A stretch of 64,000 nt of DNA, from assembly GCF_000406105.1 (NCBI RefSeq), contig NZ_CM001974.1:1827469-1891468 (forward strand), in the 5' to 3' direction. The notes beneath the pieces are model-generated. The model was not told the origin of the DNA. It did not search any database and was given only the letters and a program-made list of their open reading frames with translations. The position numbers and the translations under genes are program-made. Below are positions 37,819 through 46,069 of this stretch, piece by piece. The DNA comes from Dickeya chrysanthemi NCPPB 402 (lineage in GTDB: Bacteria; Pseudomonadota; Gammaproteobacteria; Enterobacterales; Enterobacteriaceae). Position 1 is the first letter of the stretch. Each line of letters opens with the position of its first letter.

Positions 37819-39204
37819 ATGCGTCAGCCGATCAGAAAATTGCTTATCGCCAACCGGGGGGAAATTGCCGTCCGCATTATTCATGCCGCACGCAGTCTGG
37901 GGATGACCTCGGTAGCCGCCTGCAGCGAAGCCGACATCGATTCGTTGCCCGCGCGTCTGGCGGATGAAACGATACTGCTGGGGCCGGCGCGCGCCGACCA
38001 GAGTTACCTGAATCAGGCCGCGGTGCTGCAAGCCGCCAAAGACAGCGGAGTGCAGGCGGTGCATCCGGGATACGGCTTTTTGTCCGAGAATGCGACATTT
38101 GCCGCAGCGGTGGAGCAGGCCGGGCTGGTGTTCGTCGGCCCGACGGCGGAAACCATCCGCCTGATGGGTGACAAAGCCGAAGCGCGGCGCACCGCGCAGG
38201 CCGCCGGGGTGCCGGTGGTTCCCGGTTCCGGGGTGTTGTCGTCGTTGGAGGCGGCGTTGCAGGCCGCGGCGGAGATAGGTTATCCATTGCTGATCAAAGC
38301 GGCGGCAGGCGGCGGCGGACGCGGGATTCGGGTCGTGAATAATGAGGACGACCTAAAGCGGGAATTGCCGATCGCCCAAAGCGAAGCGAAAGCGGCATTT
38401 GGCTGTGGGGATGTCTATCTGGAGTTGTTTATTCGCCACGCTCGCCACATTGAAGTGCAAATTTTGGGGGATGGCGAACGGGCGGTGCATTTGTATGAAC
38501 GTGAATGCTCGCTGCAACGCCGCCGCCAGAAAGTCTTTGAGGAAGCGCCTTCACCGGCGCTTTCATCGACGCAGCGCGACGCCTTGTGCCGCAGCGCCTT
38601 GCAACTGGCGCAACAGTTGCGTTATCGCAGCGCCGGTACGCTGGAGTACCTGTTCGATACCGAGCGAGAGCAGTTCTATTTTATCGAAATGAACACGCGG
38701 ATTCAGGTCGAGCACCCGGTGACGGAGCGGGTAACCGGCGTCGATTTGGTGCAGTGGATGCTGCGTATCGCCGGTGGTGAACCGCTGGATCTGCGGCAGG
38801 AGGCGATTGGTTTGCGCGGACATGCCTGTGAAATGCGCATCAATGCGGAAGATCCGGCGCGTAACTTTTTTCCTTGTCCCGGCGTGGTAGACACGCTGAC
38901 GTGGCCGCAAGGCCCCGGTATCCGTATCGACAGCCATCTGTTTAGCGGTTACCGCATCCCACCGTATTACGATTCCCTGCTGGCAAAACTGGTGGTGTCG
39001 GGTGCGGACCGTACGCAGGCGCTGGCTCGTGCTGAACAGGCGCTGCGCCAGTTGCGCATCGGCGGTGTGACCACGACGCAGTCGCTGCACCAGTGGCTGC
39101 TGGCTGATCCCCGGCTGCGCGCCGGTCACTTTGATACCACCTCGCTGGAAAGCTGGCTACAGGTGCGGGAAACCGACACGCTGCCGCTGACGAAGGAGGC
39201 CTGA
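37819..39204 (+). CDS. Biotin carboxylase (AccC-like), operon-specific
   Basis: This ATP-grasp enzyme has 461 residues and carboxylates biotin with bicarbonate and ATP. It begins KLLIANRGEIAVRIIHAARS and has the glycine loop KAAAGGGGRGIRVV (about residue 160). The catalytic stretch FIEMNTRIQVEHPVTE (about 288) and the C-terminal RIGGVTTTQSLHQWLL complete it. It resembles AccC, but its place among pxp genes shows that it is a second copy with a dedicated partner. It is followed after one base by pxpB. Confidence 0.9.
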   Translation: MRQPIRKLLIANRGEIAVRIIHAARSLGMTSVAACSEADIDSLPARLADETILLGPARADQSYLNQAAVLQAAKDSGVQAVHPGYGFLSENATFAAAVEQAGLVFVGPTAETIRLMGDKAEARRTAQAAGVPVVPGSGVLSSLEAALQAAAEIGYPLLIKAAAGGGGRGIRVVNNEDDLKRELPIAQSEAKAAFGCGDVYLELFIRHARHIEVQILGDGERAVHLYERECSLQRRRQKVFEEAPSPALSSTQRDALCRSALQLAQQLRYRSAGTLEYLFDTEREQFYFIEMNTRIQVEHPVTERVTGVDLVQWMLRIAGGEPLDLRQEAIGLRGHACEMRINAEDPARNFFPCPGVVDTLTWPQGPGIRIDSHLFSGYRIPPYYDSLLAKLVVSGADRTQALARAEQALRQLRIGGVTTTQSLHQWLLADPRLRAGHFDTTSLESWLQVRETDTLPLTKEA

Positions 39205-39205
39205 G

Positions 39206-40090
39206 ATGACGTTTCCCGCAATACGTTACACCTTCGGCGGTGATGAGCACCTGTTTGCCGAAATTGACCAGGCGATGTCGCTGGGCGCATTTTTTCGCGG
39301 GCTGGCGATGACCCGTGCGTTGGAACAGCAGGCGTTGCCTGGGGTACTGGATATTTGCCTGGCCAACGCCTCTTTTCAGGCGCGCTTTAATCCAGACGTC
39401 ATCGCACCACAGGCGTTGCTGGAGCAGGTGCGACAGACCGAAAGCCAGGCGCAGACGATGACGGTGCTCGACACGCGCATCATCGAAATTCCGGTGCTGT
39501 ATAACGACCCCTGGACCCACGACACCCTGATGCGTTTTCGTGATCGTCACCAGGAGCCGGCGGCCACCGATCTGGAATACGCCGCCCGAATCAACGGTTA
39601 TCAGGATGTGGCGGCATTTATTGCGGCGCACAGCGGCACGCCGTGGTTTGTGTCGATGGTGGGGTTCGTGGCGGGATTACCGTTCATGTTCCAGATGGTC
39701 GAGCAGGCGCAACAGCTTCAGGTGCCGAAATACCTGCGACCGCGCACCGATACCCCCAAACTGTCGCTGGGGCATGGCGGCTGTTTCGGCTGTATCTACT
39801 CGGTACGCGGGGCGGGCGGCTATCAGCTGTTTGGTGTGACCCCGGCGCCGATTTACGACCCGGAACAACGGCTGGATTACTTGCAACCCTCGATGGTGTT
39901 TTTCCGCGCGGGCGACATCGTGCAGTTTAAGCCTATCGATCTGGCGCGTTATGAGCAGGATGTCGAGGCGGTGGCGACGGGGCGCTTCAGCCTGCGTATT
40001 CGCCCGGTCACCTTTGAGCTGGATAAATTCCTCGCCGACCCAACCGGCTATAAACACTATCTTCAGGGGGTGCTGTATGCAGCGCAGTAG
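39206..40090 (+). CDS. pxpB: Carboxyltransferase-like subunit PxpB (KipI family)
   Basis: This 294-residue protein has the KipI/allophanate hydrolase subunit 1 domain. The C-terminal half shows LSLGHGGCFGCIYSVRGAGG and the conserved VTPAPIYDPEQ; PxpB proteins are normally about 220-240 residues, and this one carries a longer front part. Together with PxpC it is homologous to the carboxyltransferase domain of urea carboxylase. The next gene starts 14 bases before its stop. Confidence 0.82.
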   Translation: MTFPAIRYTFGGDEHLFAEIDQAMSLGAFFRGLAMTRALEQQALPGVLDICLANASFQARFNPDVIAPQALLEQVRQTESQAQTMTVLDTRIIEIPVLYNDPWTHDTLMRFRDRHQEPAATDLEYAARINGYQDVAAFIAAHSGTPWFVSMVGFVAGLPFMFQMVEQAQQLQVPKYLRPRTDTPKLSLGHGGCFGCIYSVRGAGGYQLFGVTPAPIYDPEQRLDYLQPSMVFFRAGDIVQFKPIDLARYEQDVEAVATGRFSLRIRPVTFELDKFLADPTGYKHYLQGVLYAAQ

Positions 40091-41084
40091 CGAGCGGACC
40101 TCGGGCGTGCGGATCAACGTTATCCGGCCCGGACTGGCGACCTCAATACAGGATACCGGCCGCGAGGGGTATTACCATCTCGGCATTCCGCCATCCGGCG
40201 GGTTGGATCAGTATTCGCTGCGGTTGGCGAACCTGCTGGTGGGAAACCCGGTACAGGCGGCGGTGTTGGAAATGACGCTACTGGGGCCGGAATTACAGTT
40301 TGAAGGTGATGCGATGGTGGCGGTATGCGGCGCACGCATGTCGCCGTTGCTGGACGGCGAAGCGATGCCGATGAATACCACCTTTGCGGTGCGTGGCGGC
40401 CAGGTGTTGCGGTTCGCCCCGACCACGGCAGGCTGCCGCGCCTATCTGGCGGTTGCCGGCGGGATTGCGGTGCCGGAGGTGTTGGACAGTCGCTCAACCT
40501 ATGCGCTCGGCGCGCTGGGCGGTTATCAGGGGCGGCGGTTGGCCGCCAACGACGTGTTGCCGGTCGGTATGCCGATACGCCAGGTCGCCCCCGATATGAC
40601 GGTGCCGGCGGATTGTCTGCCACCGCTGGAGAAGCAGGTGACGTTGCGTATGGTGACCGGGCTGTATATCCATCGGCTCACCCCGGCCGCCGTCGAGCAG
40701 TTTTTCGCCGACGAGTGGCGGGTCGGCACCGAGGCCGACCGCATCGGTTATCGTTTGAAAGGCGGCGCGCCGCTGGCGTTTGAACCGCGTACACCGCCAT
40801 TTGGCGCAGGCTCAGACCCGTCCAATATCGTGGATGCCTGCTACCCCATCGGTTCGGTGCAGGTGCCGGGCGGACTGGAGCCGATCATTCTGTTACGCGA
40901 CGCGGTATCCGGCGGCGGCTACATGACGCTGGGGACGGTGATCAGCAGCGATCTGGACCTCATCGGGCAGTTACAGCCACATTATAGCGTTCGCTTTACG
41001 CCGGTATCGCTGGAGGACGCATTACTTGCCCGCCAGCACTATCGCCACCGCCTTGAGCGGTTGGAACAGTTGTTAACGCGCTGA
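40077..41084 (+). CDS. pxpC: Carboxyltransferase-like subunit PxpC (KipA family)
   Basis: This 335-residue protein opens with the KipA signature VIRPGLATSIQDTGREGYYH and the SGGLDQYSLRLANLLVGNP stretch, followed by MRMVTG-like strands characteristic of the cyclophilin-like fold. Its ATG lies inside pxpB, indicating coupled translation and a fixed ratio. With PxpB it should form the carboxyl-transfer or ATP-dependent activation module acting on the substrate that PxpA hydrolyses. Confidence 0.87.
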   Translation: MQRSSERTSGVRINVIRPGLATSIQDTGREGYYHLGIPPSGGLDQYSLRLANLLVGNPVQAAVLEMTLLGPELQFEGDAMVAVCGARMSPLLDGEAMPMNTTFAVRGGQVLRFAPTTAGCRAYLAVAGGIAVPEVLDSRSTYALGALGGYQGRRLAANDVLPVGMPIRQVAPDMTVPADCLPPLEKQVTLRMVTGLYIHRLTPAAVEQFFADEWRVGTEADRIGYRLKGGAPLAFEPRTPPFGAGSDPSNIVDACYPIGSVQVPGGLEPIILLRDAVSGGGYMTLGTVISSDLDLIGQLQPHYSVRFTPVSLEDALLARQHYRHRLERLEQLLTR

Positions 41085-41282
41085 TTTCAGACAGCCCCGC
41101 CGGATTGCACCCCGCGCCAACACCAGGGCCAATGGTATCGGCGGGGCGTGTCTGACTCTACCGAATGCATCACTGACCGTGCGGTATTGCCGTCACGGCG
41201 GGTGCGTTCGGCCTCAAAACCTGCTGCGGCAGGATCATCAACGTCAATCAAGATACATCAACGACAGGTCTGTGGAGGGGGT

Positions 41283-42578
41283 ATGGCGGAAATATCCGGG
41301 GTACAAGGGGCGGTGGTGACGCCTGCCGATACGGTGTCTGGAACGGAGCGCATGGGAAAACTATCGCTGACCATGGCCTGGTGGGCGGTGTGCAGCGCTA
41401 TTTTTTATATTGTCGTGGGGGCGTCGCTGGCGCTGAATTATGGCGCACGCAACGCCATCATCGGCATGGCATTGTCCGTGGTGTGTTACGGCGTGATCAA
41501 TGCGGTGATTAGCCGTTTTGCTATCCGTAGCGGCCTGTCGGTAGCGGCATTTTCCGGCCAGTTATTCGGCCAGGCCGGCTCTGCGCTGGCGACGCTGATC
41601 TTTTTCTCTACCGCGATTTATTACGCGGTGTTTGAAGGTTCGGTGATCGCGTTCGCGATTAATCACCTGTTTCCCGCGTTGGATTATCACTGGGCGGCGC
41701 TGCTGGTGGTGCTTTACAGCGTGCCGTTGATTTTCGGCAGCGTGCAGCATTGGCTGGACAAGTTTAACGGCGTGTTGTTGCCGTTTTACCTGCTCGGGCT
41801 GGCGCTGACGGTGGTGGTGTCTATCCAACACTACGGCTATCAGCCGCAATGGTTGTCGTTCGGTCCGGCGTCGCCGCCTGCCTACGGCTGGTGGAACTGC
41901 TTTACCTACTACATGGGGGTGTGGATCTTAATGATGTACACCTTTGATTATGCCCGCTTCGGCCGTCAGGAAGACAGCCAGTACCACGCGCGCATCAACT
42001 TCGGTATGCCGTTCTATCTGATCACCTTTTTGCTCAATGGCGCGGTCGGTATCTATCTGGTCAGCAGTTTTGCCCAGCAGAATGGCGTCAGTGAAACCGC
42101 GGTGGTAGTCAATATCCTTAACCTGCTCGGTTTTTGGGGGTTACTGTTCGTGTGGGTGACGCAAACACGCATCAATACCGCCAACTATTATCTGGCTACC
42201 GTCAATATGCAGGTGTTTTTTGACCGACTGTTTCGAATGCGCTATCGCAAGATTGTCTGGGCCTGCGTGGTGGGGGTTGCGGTCTATGTGCTGATGCTGG
42301 CGGATGTGTTCGCCTATATCTTGCAAGCGCTGGCTTATCAGGGGGTGTTTGTGGTGGCGTGGGTCGGTGTGGCGCTGGCGCATATTCTCGGGGGACGCGC
42401 CGCGCCGACGACGGTACGAGCGTTGAATCCGACCGGCCTTGTCGCCTGGCTGCTGAGTGTGATTGCCGGGGTCGCGTTGATGCATGGCAGTGCGCTGTTA
42501 CAGTCATTTTCCGCACCGGTGACCTTTGTGGTGGCGCTGGCGTTGTACCGGTTATTGCCGGATCAACGTAACGCCTGA
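41283..42578 (+). CDS. NCS1-type permease (cytosine/purine family)
   Basis: This membrane transporter has 431 residues and about twelve helices. Features of the cytosine-purine-hydantoin family include SLTMAWWAVCSAIFYIVVGA in helix 1 and the repeated aromatic Tyr/Trp pairs. A strong GGAGGGGG site precedes the ATG; an upstream in-frame start is unlikely. It lies about 200 bases after pxpC without an obvious terminator, so it probably imports the substrate of the enzymes before it, which would be a lactam, hydantoin or related nitrogen compound. Confidence 0.83.
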   Translation: MAEISGVQGAVVTPADTVSGTERMGKLSLTMAWWAVCSAIFYIVVGASLALNYGARNAIIGMALSVVCYGVINAVISRFAIRSGLSVAAFSGQLFGQAGSALATLIFFSTAIYYAVFEGSVIAFAINHLFPALDYHWAALLVVLYSVPLIFGSVQHWLDKFNGVLLPFYLLGLALTVVVSIQHYGYQPQWLSFGPASPPAYGWWNCFTYYMGVWILMMYTFDYARFGRQEDSQYHARINFGMPFYLITFLLNGAVGIYLVSSFAQQNGVSETAVVVNILNLLGFWGLLFVWVTQTRINTANYYLATVNMQVFFDRLFRMRYRKIVWACVVGVAVYVLMLADVFAYILQALAYQGVFVVAWVGVALAHILGGRAAPTTVRALNPTGLVAWLLSVIAGVALMHGSALLQSFSAPVTFVVALALYRLLPDQRNA

Positions 42579-42658
42579 GAGTGGCGGGGCAGGGAAGCCC
42601 GCCTGACTTCACCGGCTAATTTGTTAGCCGCTGGCCTTGAAAAAATCGCATACGGATC

Positions 42659-42785
42659 TATACCCAAAATAATTCGAGTTGCAGGAAGGCGGCAAGAGAG
42701 AGAATCCCGATGAGCTTACTTAGGTAAGTGATTCGGGTGAACGAACGCAGCCAACACACCTGCAACTTGAAGTATGACGGGTATA
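42659..42785 (-). repeat. ERIC element, full length (127 bp)
   Basis: A complete 127-bp ERIC lies in the reverse orientation to the copy at 5204, running from TATACCCAAAATAATTCGAG to AAGTATGACGGGTATA. It ends the NCS1 operon region and precedes the hsp20 gene. Confidence 0.95.
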
Positions 42786-42876
42786 TATGAAATAACGAAA
42801 GCAAGACAATATTGTTATTGTTGCCTTGCGGTTTGCACTTTTGAATGTGTGTCACGATATATTCAGGAGGTTAACT

Positions 42877-43365
42877 ATGGCATTCAAATCCGTGTCTTTA
42901 TTTCCGGCTTTTACCGACGCACTGTTCTCCGATCGTTTTAACCGTATCGACCGGCTGTTCAGCCAATTAACCGGTGATACCCCGCTTACCGCTACGCCAT
43001 CCTACGACATCCGCCGGCTTGACGATACGCACTACGGCATTACGGTCAGCGTGCCCTGTTGGCGCGAAGAGGAGCTGGAGATCAATACACAGGGCGGTCA
43101 GCTCACCATCAGCGGTAAACATAAGGACGAAGTCTCGCAGGAGCAGCAGGAGCAGGAGAATTGGCTGTATCGCGGCATCAACCGCACCGATTTCAGCATC
43201 AGTTATTCACTGCCGGAACATGTCAAGGTAGAAGGCGCGCATCTGGAAAATGGCCTGCTGACTATTCATTTGCGACAGGATATTCCGGAAAACGAAAAGC
43301 CGAAAAAAATTGCCATTGAAAACCGCAATCAGGCGGGGGTTCAGGCATTGGAACATGAACATTAA
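42877..43365 (+). CDS. Small heat-shock protein, Hsp20/IbpA family
   Basis: This cytosolic ATP-independent holdase has 162 residues. The alpha-crystallin domain runs from about residue 35 to 125: YDIRRLDDTHYGITVSVP, LTISGKH and the conserved A/G-x-L motif as GAHLENGLLTIHL. The N-terminus matches IbpA-like proteins (FPAFTDALFSDRFNRIDRLF). A perfect AGGAGG lies before the ATG. IbpA genes often have a thermosensor leader; the ERIC just upstream may form part of the leader, but I could not verify a ROSE element. Confidence 0.93.
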   Translation: MAFKSVSLFPAFTDALFSDRFNRIDRLFSQLTGDTPLTATPSYDIRRLDDTHYGITVSVPCWREEELEINTQGGQLTISGKHKDEVSQEQQEQENWLYRGINRTDFSISYSLPEHVKVEGAHLENGLLTIHLRQDIPENEKPKKIAIENRNQAGVQALEHEH

Positions 43366-43399
43366 TTTTTATTATCCCTTCTTATGATTTCTTTTTTTT

Positions 43400-43427
43400 G
43401 CCCCGATTTTTATCGGGGCTTTTTTAT
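43400..43427 (+). terminator. Terminator of the hsp20 gene
   Basis: An 8-bp stem (GCCCCGAT/ATCGGGGC) with a TTTT loop and a six-T tail lies 34 bases after the stop. Confidence 0.92.
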
Positions 43428-43742
43428 AAGTAATATTTAAGAGTGCTTGCCTGATATTGCCGGAATCGTTGCAGATTATCTGTCTCTGTATGGAAATATT
43501 TATTCTCTTTGGTTTTATGGTGATAGATTTTCTGATGCAATAGTTGGGAGTATTCCGATACTGATATGGATGATATTAAAATACTTTTATAGGCAAAGCG
43601 ATTTGATTGAATAAAAGTGTAATACTGTAATAAGTAATAAGGATGTATTGAAACTCACAGGTGAAAATTCTGATTCAGAGTATGGATGTGACGCTTTGTG
43701 AGGGTTTTATTCATATTAAACTTAACTTAGAAGGGTGCTCTC
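43428..43742. other. AT-rich promoter region before the small secreted protein cluster
   Basis: The base composition drops sharply here, and no open frame is credible. The stretch ends in AGAAGGGTGCTCTC before the first small gene, so it should contain the promoter of the cluster. Confidence 0.5.
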
Positions 43743-44135
43743 ATGAAATATGTAAATGGTGGGGTGTTGTGTGTGACGTCGATTCTCCTTTTGTCAGGTA
43801 TGGCTGAGGCTAGGGACAAAAATCTATATGATGGCGATACTTATGTGATTAACGAAAGTGGTTATTGTGCTGTTATTTATCGTAAAGACGGTGGTAATCT
43901 CAGTGGTGATTTCAAGGGCGGTGAAAGTTTACCGCGCATCTATATTAAAGATGATAGTGGTGAGTCCGTGATGGGAAAGCATCCTGTTTATGTCGATGTT
44001 GATTTTTATGTGCCTGACAGTAAGGATGGCCATATTGGCAATAATCCTTGTAGGGGTGCTTTTTATATGAAAGGGAAAAAACACCTGAAGTTAGATGGCC
44101 CAGCGGTAGCAATAACGAGTACTGTACAGTACTAA
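43743..44135 (+). CDS. Small secreted two-cysteine protein, paralogue 1
   Basis: This 130-residue protein has a Sec signal peptide (cleavage probably after AEA) and no family that I recognise. The mature part has two cysteines (Cys42 in SGYCAVIYRKD and Cys103 in NNPCRGAF) that could form one disulfide. The motif YVxNxSGYCxxIxRKD and the pattern HPVYVDVDFYVP recur in the next gene, so the two are homologues. Codons are much more AT-rich than in neighbouring genes, pointing to acquired DNA. I infer that it is cargo or a partner of the exporter encoded 1.3 kb downstream. Confidence 0.72.
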   Translation: MKYVNGGVLCVTSILLLSGMAEARDKNLYDGDTYVINESGYCAVIYRKDGGNLSGDFKGGESLPRIYIKDDSGESVMGKHPVYVDVDFYVPDSKDGHIGNNPCRGAFYMKGKKHLKLDGPAVAITSTVQY

Positions 44136-44284
44136 CAGGCATTGGTAATGTCGAAAAATAAAAATGACACCGGGTGCTTGCTTGCGTAGCGGTTAGTTAT
44201 ATTTTAGCGGTTTTTACAACTTTTATTTTTTGAAGTAATAAATATAGTGTGAGCTAATTTTTTCGTGTTTTTAATTTTAGGGAA

Positions 44285-44412
44285 TATACCCTAAATAATT
44301 CGAGTTGCAGTGACGGCGGCAAGTGAGTGAACCCCGATGAGCTTACTCAGGTAAGTGATTCGGGTGAACGAGCACAGCCAACACATCTGTAACTTGAAGT
44401 ATGAAGGGTATA
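44285..44412 (-). repeat. ERIC element (about 128 bp), diverged
   Basis: A complete ERIC lies between paralogues 1 and 2, with several substitutions (TACCCTAAATAATTCGAG at the left and GAAGTATGAAGGGTATA at the right end). Confidence 0.93.
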
Positions 44413-44461
44413 AAAGGTTTTTTCTGGTCGTTATCACAATCTCCAACATCAGAGGTGAATT

Positions 44462-44869
44462 ATGAAATATGGTAAATGGTTTTTTTCTTTCATTGTCGCG
44501 GGGAGCCTATTGTCTGCCGCTATGGTACAGGCGGACTCAGGTTCAGGTGGTGTACTCAAGCCATACCAAACAGGTAAAACTAAAACGTATGTAGCGAATA
44601 CCAGCGGTTACTGTCTGGCTATATCTCGAAAAGATAATCAAATGATAGCGAATGTATTTTCATTTGAATTGGGTAGTGATCATGGGCGACAACTGCCCGG
44701 GGACCATCCTGCCGTTATGCATGTTGTTTTTGTTCCCGGGAATAGTAACGATACTAAAGTTCAGTGCAAAAATGGTGTAAGTAATGTAAGTAAAGTGACT
44801 AATAAATCAAAGGATATGCGGTTTGATCAGACGGCCGTTTTTATAACTAAGTCGGACGTGCCTGATTAA
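44462..44869 (+). CDS. Small secreted two-cysteine protein, paralogue 2
   Basis: This 135-residue homologue of the preceding small protein has a signal peptide cleaved after VQA. Cys51 (TSGYCLAISRKDN) and Cys102 (KVQCKNG) match the two cysteines of paralogue 1 in order. The segment DHPAVMHVVFVPGNSND parallels HPVYVDVDFYVPDSKDG there. The ribosome site and start (CAGAGGTGAATTATGAAATA) are nearly the same as in paralogue 3, a sign of tandem duplication. Its function is unknown. Confidence 0.72.
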   Translation: MKYGKWFFSFIVAGSLLSAAMVQADSGSGGVLKPYQTGKTKTYVANTSGYCLAISRKDNQMIANVFSFELGSDHGRQLPGDHPAVMHVVFVPGNSNDTKVQCKNGVSNVSKVTNKSKDMRFDQTAVFITKSDVPD

Positions 44870-44952
44870 GTAAGTGCAGTGTGGTTTCATCAGGATTGAT
44901 ACGATCCATACACGAATGTGAAATACGGTATTTAATTCACCAGAGGTGAATG

Positions 44953-45307
44953 ATGAAATATATCGAAAGATTGCTTTCTGTTATAGCGTTGCTTCTCGTA
45001 TCGTCGGGGATGGCTGCAGCAAAGAAAGAATGAAGAGGCCTTTTCTAAGAATACGCATGTGGGAAATGCAGCCGGGTATTTCGTCACGATTTCCAGAATG
45101 GATCAAAAAGCGTTTAGCGATAAGAAGTCGGAGTATTACCTGTATGATGGTTATCTGGAAGGCACTATTGCCGCGACTACCGCCGCTCCCCGGCCGATAA
45201 AGCTCCATGTCGTTTTTTATAAAGTTTCGGCAAATGATTCGGTAAAAGATGCGCTAGCGAAAAATACCGGGAGAAAGATAAGCATTTCTATAACGAGTTT
45301 GACGTAA
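44953..45307 (+). pseudogene. Small secreted protein, paralogue 3, frameshifted
   Basis: The signal peptide (MKYIERLLSVIALLLVSSGM, then AAAKKE) runs into a TGA after 26 codons. In the +1 frame the homologous mature part continues: NEEAFSKNTHVGNAAGYFVT, later PIKLHVVFYKVSANDS. One base change near the run AAAGAAAGAATGAAG would restore a single reading frame. The conserved cysteine of SGYC is Phe here and no other cysteine remains. Either the gene is decaying or the sequence contains an error. No terminator separates it from the exporter operon. Confidence 0.75.
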
Positions 45308-45384
45308 TCAGCATGATCGATGTGCCCTGATGGTCCATTTACCGTATTTTCTGGTAGCTGTCGCTCACTGCTTTTCTTGGGAAT

Positions 45385-46062
45385 GTGGACGGGAAACCTA
45401 TACTTGTGATTCGGATTGAGAATTTGCAGCACCGCTATGGTGAAACGACCATATTGCATTCGCTTTCATTACATCTCCGGCATGGGGAAACCTGTGCCGT
45501 TCTTGGTCGCTCCGGCAGCGGCAAAAGTACGCTGCTCAATGTGCTGGGGCTGCTGGAGCCGCTACAGCAGGGCAGTTATCATCTGGATGGTGACGATATC
45601 CGGCTGTGTTCCGCAGGCTTGCGTGCCCGGTTGCGTAATCAAAAACTGGGATTTGTGTTCCAGCATTTTCATTTGTTGGACAGTCATAACGTGCTGGATA
45701 ACGTGGCGCTGCCGCTGTTGTACCGGAATATTCCCGTGGTGCAGGCCCGCCGCCGCGCTGTCGGCGTTCTGGGCGAATTGGGGATGTATCCGTATCGCCT
45801 GCAACGCCCGGCAACGCTGTCCGGCGGGCAGCGCCAACGGGTCGCATTGGCCCGGGCGCTGGTCGGTGAACCCTCCGTGTTGCTGGCGGATGAGCCGACC
45901 GGCAACCTGGATGCCGAAACCGCGCAAGAAATCCTCAACCTGTTACTGAACATCAACCGTCAGCGGGCATTAACCCTTGTCATGGTGACCCACGACGAGC
46001 AACTGGCACAACGGCTACAGCGACGTTACCGCATGAAAGACGGCGTGCTGATTGCGGAGTAA
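45385..46062 (+). CDS. ABC exporter ATPase, MacB/LolD-like, stand-alone
   Basis: This 225-residue nucleotide-binding subunit has Walker A LGRSGSGKST (about residue 40), Q-loop FVFQHFHLLD, signature LSGGQRQRVALARAL and Walker B VLLADEPTGNLD, with the His switch in MVTHDE. It is of the LolD/FtsE/MacB class. In E. coli MacB the ATPase and permease are fused; here they are two genes. The start may be this GTG or another GTG seven codons later (VIRIENLQHRYG); neither has an ideal ribosome site. It is the first gene of a four-gene coupled exporter operon. Confidence 0.9.
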   Translation: MDGKPILVIRIENLQHRYGETTILHSLSLHLRHGETCAVLGRSGSGKSTLLNVLGLLEPLQQGSYHLDGDDIRLCSAGLRARLRNQKLGFVFQHFHLLDSHNVLDNVALPLLYRNIPVVQARRRAVGVLGELGMYPYRLQRPATLSGGQRQRVALARALVGEPSVLLADEPTGNLDAETAQEILNLLLNINRQRALTLVMVTHDEQLAQRLQRRYRMKDGVLIAE

Positions 46063-46069
46063 GTGCGGC

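Noticed and set aside
45385..46062. LolCDE lipoprotein sorting as the role of the ABC genes
   Set aside because: The operon adds a HlyD adaptor and a TolC channel, which the Lol system lacks; a MacB-type exporter fits better.
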